NCBI GenBank assembly: GCA_002435715.1
Contig: DISD01000042.1
Coordinates: 19,894 to 60,099 of the forward strand
Source: Rhodospirillaceae bacterium UBA6219
GTDB taxonomy: Bacteria; Pseudomonadota; Alphaproteobacteria; Rhodospirillales; Magnetospirillaceae
Length of the DNA stretch: 40,206 bases
Direction: 5' to 3'
Shown: one piece after another, positions 14,035-20,367 of the stretch
Numbering within the stretch: position 1 is the first letter of the stretch
Layout: each line of letters starts with the position of its first letter
Made by a program: the position numbers and the translations under genes
Notes under the pieces: generated by a model
The model's input: the letters and a program-made list of their open reading frames with translations, nothing else
The model's database searches: none
What the model was told of the DNA's origin: nothing

Positions 14035-15513
14035 ATGCACGACCTGAAATGGATTCGCGACAATCCCGAGGCTTTCGATTCCGGCTTGGCCCGGCGCGGT
14101 CTGGAAGCGCGTTCCGCTCAACTGATCCGTCTGGATGGCGAACGCCGCGCCGCGCAAACCCGTCTGCAGGAAATGCAGGCGCAACGCAACGAGACGTCCA
14201 AGCAGATCGGCATCATCAAGAAGCAGGGCGGCGATTCCAGCGCCATCATGGAAGAGATGGCCAAGCTGAAGGAAGACATCCCGCTGATGGAAGCCCAGGA
14301 CAAGTCGCTGGGCGAGGAAATCGAAGCCATCTTGGCTTCGATCCCCAATCTGCCGGGCGCGGACGTCCCCGATGGTCCTGACGAGGATCATAATGTGGAA
14401 GTGCGCCGCTGGGGGACGCCCGGTGATTTCGCCTTCCAGCCGTTGGAACACGATGCCATCGGCACCAAGATGGGGCTGATGGATTTCGACGGTGCCGCCA
14501 AGTTGTCGGGCGCCCGTTTCGTGGTGCTGAAGGGCAAGCTGGCGCGTCTGGAACGCGCGCTTGCGCAGTTCATGCTGGACGTGCAGACCGAAGAACACGG
14601 TTATACCGAAGTTAGCCCGCCTGTTTTAGTCAAAGACTCTGCTCTTTATGGGACAGGGCAGCTTCCCAAGTTTAAGCAAGATTTATTTGCTGCAAGGAAT
14701 TTTGATGAAAACTTGGCAGTTGATGTTGCCCTAAAGCACCCAATTATTGAATCTATTCGAAATAAATACGTTGAGAAAGCAACCGTTGTCCATGGTCTTT
14801 CTCCTTCTGCGAATATACATGATATCATGAACGTGTTCGCTAATGATTTAGCAAATGATATATCTGAAGCGCTGCGTGTTGTGATTCCGGCTTTAGGTGA
14901 AGAGGCTTTTACTGAGGAGAGATTCTTAATTCCAACCGCAGAGGTGCCTCTGACCAATTTGGTCTGTAACTCTATTCTAGATGATTCTTGCCTTCCATTG
15001 CGCATGACTGCGTTGACATTGTGTTTCCGTTCCGAAGCCGGGGCGGCGGGTAAGGACACCCGTGGCATGATCCGTCAGCATCAGTTCTGGAAGGTCGAGA
15101 TGGTGTCCATCGCCCATCCCGACCAGTCGGAAGCCGAGCATCAGCGCATGACCCAATGCGCCGAAACCATCCTGCAGCGCCTGGAACTGCCGTACCGCAC
15201 CATCGTGCTGTGCACCGGCGACATGGGCTTTTCCTCGCAAAAGACCTATGACATCGAAGTGTGGCTGCCCGGCCAGGGGCGTTACCGCGAGATTTCGTCG
15301 TGTTCCAATTGCGGTGATTTCCAGGCCCGGCGCATGAAGGCCCGGTTCAAGGGCGAAAAGGGCAACCGTTTCGTCCACACCCTCAATGGTTCCGGTCTGG
15401 CCGTCGGCCGCACCCTGGTCGCCGTGTTGGAAAACTATCAGCAGGAAGACGGTTCCGTGCGGGTTCCCGAGGTGCTGCGCCCCTATATGGGCGGGCTGGA
15501 AGTCATCGCCTGA
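14035..15513 (+). CDS. serS: seryl-tRNA synthetase with a low-GC mosaic core and ~65-residue insertion
   Basis: This class II synthetase charges tRNA-Ser (and tRNA-Sec where present). The N-terminal coiled-coil arm (residues about 1-110), motif 1 region (HGYTEVSPP), motif 2 (CFRSEAGAAGKDTRG) and motif 3 (NGSGLAVGRTL) are all present and in frame, so the enzyme is probably functional. It is 492 residues, whereas bacterial SerRS is usually about 425. The excess lies between DLF (216-218) and LIPTAEVP (from 298): 79 residues where E. coli SerRS has about 15. Codons about 193-330 switch to AT-rich usage. Motif 2 reads TLCFRSE, with Leu329 where SerRS normally has Pro. serS is followed by surE 4 bases after its stop. 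Annotation as SerRS is firm; the origin and role of the insertion are unknown. Confidence 0.95.
   Translation: MHDLKWIRDNPEAFDSGLARRGLEARSAQLIRLDGERRAAQTRLQEMQAQRNETSKQIGIIKKQGGDSSAIMEEMAKLKEDIPLMEAQDKSLGEEIEAILASIPNLPGADVPDGPDEDHNVEVRRWGTPGDFAFQPLEHDAIGTKMGLMDFDGAAKLSGARFVVLKGKLARLERALAQFMLDVQTEEHGYTEVSPPVLVKDSALYGTGQLPKFKQDLFAARNFDENLAVDVALKHPIIESIRNKYVEKATVVHGLSPSANIHDIMNVFANDLANDISEALRVVIPALGEEAFTEERFLIPTAEVPLTNLVCNSILDDSCLPLRMTALTLCFRSEAGAAGKDTRGMIRQHQFWKVEMVSIAHPDQSEAEHQRMTQCAETILQRLELPYRTIVLCTGDMGFSSQKTYDIEVWLPGQGRYREISSCSNCGDFQARRMKARFKGEKGNRFVHTLNGSGLAVGRTLVAVLENYQQEDGSVRVPEVLRPYMGGLEVIA
14611..15027 (+). other. low-GC recombinant tract inside serS
   Basis: Over 14641-15000 I count 147 G+C in 360 bases (about 41%), against clearly above 60% on both sides. 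The shift is abrupt at both ends. Inside the tract there are five TTA, two CTA and two ATA codons plus AGA and AGG, which are absent or very rare in the rest of serS. The tract covers both conserved SerRS sequence (GTGQLPKF, LIPTAEVPLTNLV) and the extra loop, so it looks like a homologous replacement by a segment of a low-GC serS already carrying the loop, rather than an insertion of unrelated DNA. There are no terminal repeats or direct repeats at the edges that I can see. Confidence 0.85.
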
Positions 15514-15517
15514 CGCC

Positions 15518-16300
15518 ATGTTTGCCGCCATCACCGATCTGTCCGGCGCCCGTATCCTCATCAGCAATGATGACGGCATCAACGCGCCGGGCATCAAGGT
15601 GCTGGAGCGCATCGCCCGTTCTCTCAGCGACGATGTCTGGGTGGTGGCGCCGGAAAGCGAACAATCGGCCGCCGGTCATTCCCTGACCATCCGCCGGCCT
15701 TTGCGGGTCAAGCAGGTGTCGGAACGGCATTTCTGTGTCGACGGCACCCCCACCGACGCGGTGTTGCTGGGTGTCAACCATGTGTTGACGGACAAGAAGC
15801 CCGATCTGGTGCTGTCCGGGGTCAACCGGGGCGCCAATATGGGGGACGACGTCACCTATTCCGGCACCGTGGCGGCGGCCATGGAGGCCACCATCCTGGG
15901 GATTCCCTCGGTGGCACTGTCGCAATATCTGCGTCCTAACCAGCCGGTCCATTGGTCCACCGCCGAACATTGGGCCCCCCAGGTGATCCGCAAGGTGTGT
16001 CAGGTGGGGTGGGGCCGCAACGTGCTGATGAATGTCAACTTCCCCGACGTGTTGCCGGCCCAGGTCACCGGCATCGAGGTGGTGCGTCAGGGCAAGCGCA
16101 AGATCGGCGAGGAATTGGTGGAACGCCATGACCCGCGCGGCGAACCCTATGTGTGGATCGGCGCCCAGCGGGCCGAAGATCCGGGCATCGTCGGCACCGA
16201 CATTGAAGCGGTGGTGCGTGGCGCGGTGGCGGTGACGCCGCTTTGCGTCGACCTGACCCATGGTCCGACCATGGATTCCCTGAAATCCCTGTTCGGCTAG
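15518..16300 (+). CDS. surE: 5'/3'-nucleotidase SurE
   Basis: This 260-residue stationary-phase survival protein is a metal-dependent nucleoside monophosphate phosphatase. The N-terminal motif ILISNDDGINAPGI holds the metal-binding Asp pair. VVAPESEQSAAGHSLT, VDGTPTDAVLLG and LVLSGVNRGANMGDDVTYSGTVAAAMEA complete the active site. The start at 15518 (MFAAITDL) follows the serS stop by 4 bases; the longer open frame within serS is rejected. pcm follows after 9 bases. The surE-pcm-nlpD order is conserved across Proteobacteria. Confidence 0.96.
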   Translation: MFAAITDLSGARILISNDDGINAPGIKVLERIARSLSDDVWVVAPESEQSAAGHSLTIRRPLRVKQVSERHFCVDGTPTDAVLLGVNHVLTDKKPDLVLSGVNRGANMGDDVTYSGTVAAAMEATILGIPSVALSQYLRPNQPVHWSTAEHWAPQVIRKVCQVGWGRNVLMNVNFPDVLPAQVTGIEVVRQGKRKIGEELVERHDPRGEPYVWIGAQRAEDPGIVGTDIEAVVRGAVAVTPLCVDLTHGPTMDSLKSLFG

Positions 16301-16309
16301 GACCGAGAC

Positions 16310-16954
16310 ATGAGTCCCGCTGATGCCCGTGTCATCCGCTTGCTGATGGAATTGCGGGGCCAAGGCATCACCGATGCCCGCGTTCTGGGGGCCTTGGAAA
16401 AAGTGCCGCGGGATCGCTTTGTCGCCCAGCCGTTCCTGGACCAGGCTTACGAAAACCACGCGCTGCCCATCGCCTGTGGTCAAACGGTCAGCCAGCCTTA
16501 TATCGTCGCCCTGATGACCCAGGCTTTGGAAGTGGGCGAGCGCATGAAGGTGTTGGAAATCGGCACCGGGTCGGGCTATCAGGCCGCCGTGCTGTCACGG
16601 TTGTGTCGGCGGCTTTACACCATCGAGCGCCACAAGAAGCTGTTGGCCGAGGCCGAGCAACGTTTCCGCGATCTGCGCATCCACAACATCACCGCCAAAT
16701 TGGCGGATGGTGGTTTGGGCTGGCCGGAACAGGCGCCGTTCGAACGCATCATGGTCACCGCCGCCGCCCACGATATTCCGCCGGTCTTGGTGGACCAATT
16801 GCAGGTGGGTGGCATCATGGTGCTGCCGGTGGGCGAGGTGGGCAGCGGCACCCAGGATCTGGTCCGCGTCGTCAAGCTGGAGCGTGGCATCGACATCCAG
16901 CATCTGGAGCCTGTGCGTTTCGTGCCCATGGTCGAAGGTTTGCCCGACTCTTGA
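16310..16954 (+). CDS. pcm: protein-L-isoaspartate O-methyltransferase
   Basis: This 214-residue SAM-dependent enzyme methylates abnormal L-isoaspartyl residues so that they can return to aspartate, repairing aged proteins. Family motifs: VPRDRFV near residue 28, GQTVSQPYIVALMTQAL, the SAM-binding VLEIGTGSGYQAAVLS, and the AAHDIPPVLVDQLQVGGIMVLPVG region. AGGACC precedes the ATG. It lies between surE and nlpD; its last codons overlap the -35 region of a likely nlpD promoter. Confidence 0.96.
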   Translation: MSPADARVIRLLMELRGQGITDARVLGALEKVPRDRFVAQPFLDQAYENHALPIACGQTVSQPYIVALMTQALEVGERMKVLEIGTGSGYQAAVLSRLCRRLYTIERHKKLLAEAEQRFRDLRIHNITAKLADGGLGWPEQAPFERIMVTAAAHDIPPVLVDQLQVGGIMVLPVGEVGSGTQDLVRVVKLERGIDIQHLEPVRFVPMVEGLPDS

Positions 16955-16956
16955 CA

Positions 16957-16985
16957 TTGCCGGGGCCGGTTTCGCCGCGTATAGT
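16957..16985 (+). promoter_or_regulatory. sigma-70-type promoter for nlpD
   Basis: TTGCCG (16957-16962) and TATAGT (16980-16985) are separated by 17 bases, a good vegetative promoter pair (-35 4/6, -10 5/6). Expected transcription start is about 16991-16994, at or beside the ATG at 16993, so the transcript may be leaderless, or translation may begin at the second ATG (17014). A TTGACA at 16951 is nearby, but its 23-base spacing to TATAGT is too long. Confidence 0.5.
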
Positions 16986-16992
16986 GCGGCGC

Positions 16993-18075
16993 ATGCGCGT
17001 ATCCATACCTCATATGGTGTCCCGATGGGCCCTTTTAGCAGTGCCTTTGGCGCTGTTGGCGGCTTGTGCCCCCAGTTTCCGGGGCGGCGCACCGGTCAGT
17101 CGCGGGGTTCAGGCGCAATCCTGCGGGGGCGCGGTTACCGTTTATTCCGGCGACACCCTTTATTCCATCGCAAGGCGTTGCAATGTCTCGGTCCGTGATT
17201 TGATCGAGGCCAACAATCTGAGCGCTCCCTATGTCATCGTTCCCGGCCAAGCGATCCGCATTCCCGGCGGCGGTGAATACGTGGTCCAGCGTGGCGACGC
17301 TTTGTTGCTGGTGGCGCGGCGCTTGGGGGTGGAATTCCAGACCTTGGCGCGCCTGAACGGTAAGCGCCCGCCTTACACCATCTATGTGGGTGAAAAGCTG
17401 AAGGTGCCGGGCGGGCGATCAAGCGGGGGCGGCCAGGGGGGGGCCTTGGTCATCGCCTCGCCCAATTCAGGGCGCCAAAGCAATGAGCCTTCGTCGGCTT
17501 CGACGCGGGTGAATTCCGCACCGCCGCCGCCTTCGTCGTCGCCGGGAACCGTCACCACCACCGCTTCGGACAATACAGCGCGCAACGCCCCCGAAGCCCG
17601 CCATCCGGCTTTCGAACCCAGCCAAACCCTGCCGCCACCGCCGCCGCCATTGGCGGGCAAAGGCTTCATCTGGCCGGTCAAGGGCCAGGTGGTGGCCGAA
17701 TTCGGCCCCTTGGCCAAGGGGCAGAACAATGACGGCATCAATATCGCCGCCCCCCGCGGCACTCCGGTGCGCTCTACCGAGAACGGTGTCGTCGCCTATG
17801 TGGGCAACGAGTTGAAGGGCTTCGGCAATCTGCTGCTGATCAAGCATTCCGACGGCTGGGTCAGCGCTTATGCCCACAATGACCAGGTAATGGTGCGTAA
17901 GGGCGATTCGGTCAAACGCGGTCAGCAGATCGCTACCGTGGGGTCGTCGGGCGGGGTGGATACGCCGCAACTGCATTTCGAGTTGCGGCGCGGGACCGAA
18001 GCGGTGAACCCAGTGGAACAGATCCGGGGTGACACTCTCAGCCAGACCGAAGGCAACGTCGCGAGTGGCGCATGA
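16993..18075 (+). CDS. nlpD: NlpD-like LysM/LytM lipoprotein, probable amidase activator
   Basis: This 360-residue envelope lipoprotein has a signal peptide with lipobox LLAAC (lipidated C25) and two LysM peptidoglycan-binding repeats (about 47-91 and 94-139). A Ser/Pro-rich linker follows, then an M23/LytM domain (about 225-345). The peptidase site looks degenerate: the usual HxxxD start reads NNDGINIA, and the HxH motif reads QLH in PQLHFELRR. The same kind of loss is seen in E. coli NlpD and EnvC, which activate cell-separation amidases instead of cutting the wall. The start is ATG 16993; ATG 17014 is an alternative that still gives a full signal peptide. Neither has a clear ribosome binding site. 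Its end overlaps the DUF2461 gene by 4 bases. Confidence 0.9.
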   Translation: MRVSIPHMVSRWALLAVPLALLAACAPSFRGGAPVSRGVQAQSCGGAVTVYSGDTLYSIARRCNVSVRDLIEANNLSAPYVIVPGQAIRIPGGGEYVVQRGDALLLVARRLGVEFQTLARLNGKRPPYTIYVGEKLKVPGGRSSGGGQGGALVIASPNSGRQSNEPSSASTRVNSAPPPPSSSPGTVTTTASDNTARNAPEARHPAFEPSQTLPPPPPPLAGKGFIWPVKGQVVAEFGPLAKGQNNDGINIAAPRGTPVRSTENGVVAYVGNELKGFGNLLLIKHSDGWVSAYAHNDQVMVRKGDSVKRGQQIATVGSSGGVDTPQLHFELRRGTEAVNPVEQIRGDTLSQTEGNVASGA

Positions 18076-18737
18076 GCGCGGCCTTTCGCGGCCTGCCCGT
18101 CGGCTTGACGCGGTTTCTTGGTGAACTCGCGGCCAACAACGAGCGCCAATGGTTCGTGGATCACAAGGCCGAGTACGAAGCCTTGGTCCGAGACCCATTG
18201 CGTGCTTTGGTCGCCGCGTTGGCGGAGACGGTGCTGAAGATCGATCCCGCTTTCGATGTCGATCCCAGAGGAGGGGCGGTGTCGCGTATCTATCGCGATA
18301 CCCGTTTTTCCCGCGACAAATCGCCTTATCGCATCAATCAGTGGATTTGCTTCAAGCGTCCGGGCCAGGGGTGGCAGGAACGCCCCGCCTTTTTCCTGGA
18401 GATCGGGCCGGCGGGATGGCGCCATGGCATGGGCTGCTATGCGGCCCCACCCGCGGTGACCAAGACCCAGCGAGCGGCCATTCTGGCTCGGCCCGGCCGG
18501 TTCCTGGCGGCAATGAACGCGGCGTTGGCGGCGGGGTTTGGCGTCGAGGGTGAAGCCTATGTCCGGCCCAAGCTGCCAGAGGGATTGGACCCGGTGCTGG
18601 CGCAGTGGATTTCCCGCAAATCCCCCTATGTCGCCTGCACCCGACCGGTCGAGCCGTTGCTGTCGAGCCCCGAACTGGTCGAAGAGCTGCGGCAACGTTG
18701 GCAGGCGCTGGAAGCGTTGTATCGTCTGTTGGCTTGA
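18072..18737 (+). CDS. DUF2461 (TIGR02453) family protein
   Basis: This 221-residue soluble protein of a widespread uncharacterised family is recognised by FLGELAANNERQWFVDHKAEYE near the start, then RIYRDTRFSRDKSPYRINQW and FFLEIGP further on. No enzymatic function is established and none is claimed here. The ATG overlaps the nlpD stop (ATGA), so it is translated with nlpD. A rho-independent terminator follows directly, marking the end of the long plus-strand run that begins at dgt. Confidence 0.85.
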   Translation: MSAAFRGLPVGLTRFLGELAANNERQWFVDHKAEYEALVRDPLRALVAALAETVLKIDPAFDVDPRGGAVSRIYRDTRFSRDKSPYRINQWICFKRPGQGWQERPAFFLEIGPAGWRHGMGCYAAPPAVTKTQRAAILARPGRFLAAMNAALAAGFGVEGEAYVRPKLPEGLDPVLAQWISRKSPYVACTRPVEPLLSSPELVEELRQRWQALEALYRLLA

Positions 18738-18746
18738 CCAAAGGCA

Positions 18747-18777
18747 AGGGCCGCCCCACGGGACGGCCCTAAATTTT
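18747..18777 (+). terminator. rho-independent terminator after the nlpD-DUF2461 operon
   Basis: A 7-bp perfect stem AGGGCCG (18747-18753) / CGGCCCT (18764-18770) with a 10-base loop is followed by AAATTTT. It begins 9 bases after the stop of the DUF2461 gene. Confidence 0.75.
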
Positions 18778-18781
18778 GCCC

Positions 18782-18916
18782 ATGTTCCAAAGATTCGACA
18801 CCGCACCGACCTTAGCCCCCGACGAAGCATTGATCGTCGGCGGCCTTGTCATCTTGGGTGGCATCGTCCTGTTCGCCGGCGTGCTGACCCTGACACGGTG
18901 GCTGGCCAAGCGTTAG
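18782..18916 (+). CDS. possible 44-residue single-pass membrane peptide
   Basis: A short open frame, ATG to TAG, encodes a peptide with a polar N-terminus (MFQRFDTAPTLAPDEA) and one 20-odd-residue hydrophobic helix (about 17-37, rich in Gly, Leu, Val and Ile). It ends with positive charges (TRWLAKR), an orderly inner-membrane topology. It occupies most of the gap between the terminator at 18747-18777 and the convergent DUF815 gene, and nothing else explains the conserved-looking hydrophobic stretch. Against it: no ribosome binding site is visible, the start sits 5 bases after the terminator tract, and 44 codons can be open by chance in GC-rich DNA. No homolog is recognised. Confidence 0.4.
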   Translation: MFQRFDTAPTLAPDEALIVGGLVILGGIVLFAGVLTLTRWLAKR

Positions 18917-18933
18917 GAACAGACGAAAACCGC

Positions 18934-19794
18934 TTAGTCGATGGGGGTGCCCAGGCGACCGGCCAGATCCTGGATGAACTGCCAGGCGACGCGGCCCGAG
19001 CGCGACCCACGGGTGACCGCCCATTCGTTGGCTTCGCGGTGCAGTTCCTCGGTGCTGATGGGCAGGTGATAGCAACTGGCGTAGCCTTCGATGATCTCGA
19101 AATAGGTGTCCTGGTTGACATGATGGAAACCCAGCCACAGACCAAAGCGGTCGGACAGCGACACCTTTTCTTCCACCGCCTCGCCGGGATTGATGGCGGT
19201 GGAACGCTCGTTCTCGATCATGTCGCGCGACAACAGGTGGCGACGGTTCGACGTGGCGTAGAAGATGACGTTGGCGGGGCGGCCTTCGATGCCACCATCC
19301 AGCACCGCTTTCAGCGACTTGTAGGCTTCGTCCTGGCCCTCGAACGACAAATCGTCGCAGAACAGCACGGTGCGTCGACCCTGGCTGCGCAGGATGCGCA
19401 GCAGACGGGGCAGGGACGGGATGTCTTCGCGGTGGATTTCCACCAGCAGCAATTTGTCGGCGTCGGCGCAATCGCCGTTGATGGTGGCGTGGGTCGCCTT
19501 GACCAGCGAGCTTTTGCCGGTGCCGCGCGCCCCCCACAACAGGGCGTTGTTGGCGGGCAGGCCACGGGCGAAGCGTTTGGTGTTGTCCAACAATTGCTCG
19601 CGCTGGCGTTCGATGCCCTTCAGCAATTCGATGTCCACCCGGTTGACTTGGGGAACCGGTTCCAGCCAATCGGGATCGGCGTGCCAGACGAAAGCGTCGG
19701 CGGCATCAAGGTCCACTTCGGCCAGGGGCGGCGGCGCCAAGCGTTCCAGCGCGGTGGCGATACGGGTCAAAACGGCAAGAGTGTCGGCGTCCAT
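18934..19794 (-). CDS. DUF815 family AAA-type ATPase
   Basis: This 286-residue cytosolic P-loop protein of the DUF815 family is related to AAA+ ATPases. The Walker A motif GARGTGKSS is at about residues 88-96, and a Walker B-like strand VLFCDDLSF is at about 143-151. Conserved downstream blocks are VIFYATSNRRHLL (sensor 1-like) and EEKVSLSDRFGLWLGF. The cellular role of the family is not established. It sits alone on the minus strand between the terminator/small ORF region and yajC, a common place for it in Alphaproteobacteria. The ATG gives the usual N-terminus. Family assignment is firm; function is open. Confidence 0.88.
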   Translation of the reverse strand: MDADTLAVLTRIATALERLAPPPLAEVDLDAADAFVWHADPDWLEPVPQVNRVDIELLKGIERQREQLLDNTKRFARGLPANNALLWGARGTGKSSLVKATHATINGDCADADKLLLVEIHREDIPSLPRLLRILRSQGRRTVLFCDDLSFEGQDEAYKSLKAVLDGGIEGRPANVIFYATSNRRHLLSRDMIENERSTAINPGEAVEEKVSLSDRFGLWLGFHHVNQDTYFEIIEGYASCYHLPISTEELHREANEWAVTRGSRSGRVAWQFIQDLAGRLGTPID

Positions 19795-19886
19795 GGCGGG
19801 CGAATTCCAAGTCGATGGCGTGGGTCCGCCAGCCTAATGGCGACGCGCCCGGGCGGCAAGGCTTTGAGAAAGGAGGGAGTTAAGGT

Positions 19887-19914
19887 TTGCAACCGCTCGC
19901 CTTGTCGCTATATT
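19887..19914 (+). promoter_or_regulatory. likely promoter of yajC-secDF
   Basis: TTGCAA (19887-19892) and TATATT (19909-19914) with 16-base spacing (4/6 and 5/6 matches to the sigma-70 hexamers) lie 46 bases before the yajC ATG, in the only gap upstream of this operon. A good AAGGAG ribosome binding site follows at about 19946-19952. Confidence 0.5.
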
Positions 19915-19959
19915 CCGCTGACTTCGCCATGAAAGGCCACTGATCCAAGGAGTTCTTCC

Positions 19960-20334
19960 ATGTTCGTGTCCCCCGCCTATGCCCAAGCCGCCGCTCCCGC
20001 TGGTGGGCTCGCCGGAGGCGTCGAGGCCTTCCTGCCTCTGATCCTGATCTTCGTGGTCTTCTACTTCCTGATGATCCGCCCGCAGCAAAAGCGCATGAAG
20101 GCGCATAAGGAATTGCTGGGGACCCTGCGTCGCGGTGACCGCGTCGTGTTGGGCGGCGGCATCATGGGCCAGATCGCCAAGGTGACCAGCGAAACCGAAG
20201 TCCAGGTGGAAATCGCCGACGGCGTCAAGGTACGCGTGGTTCGCTCGGCCATCCAGGAAGTGGTGTCCAAGACCGAACCGGTGGCCGGCAAGGAAGAGTC
20301 CAAGGACGAATCCGCCGCTTCCGCCGAAAAGTAA
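19960..20334 (+). CDS. yajC: preprotein translocase subunit YajC
   Basis: This 124-residue inner-membrane protein associates with SecDF and the SecYEG translocon. One membrane helix (about 24-46, FLPLILIFVVFYFLMI) is followed by the family signature RPQQKRMKAHKELLGTLRRGD and the GGIMGQIAKV strand. A Glu/Lys/Ala-rich tail closes the protein. AAGGAG precedes the ATG at a good distance. secD follows after 33 bases. Confidence 0.96.
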   Translation: MFVSPAYAQAAAPAGGLAGGVEAFLPLILIFVVFYFLMIRPQQKRMKAHKELLGTLRRGDRVVLGGGIMGQIAKVTSETEVQVEIADGVKVRVVRSAIQEVVSKTEPVAGKEESKDESAASAEK

Positions 20335-20367
20335 TCGTTTTTCCTTTCTGCCAAAGACGGAACCGTC

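Noticed and set aside
14690..14920. The extra serS segment as an intein or a transposed insertion
   Set aside because: Too short for an intein, no splice-junction residues, no terminal repeats or duplications, and the low-GC region extends into conserved SerRS sequence on both sides.
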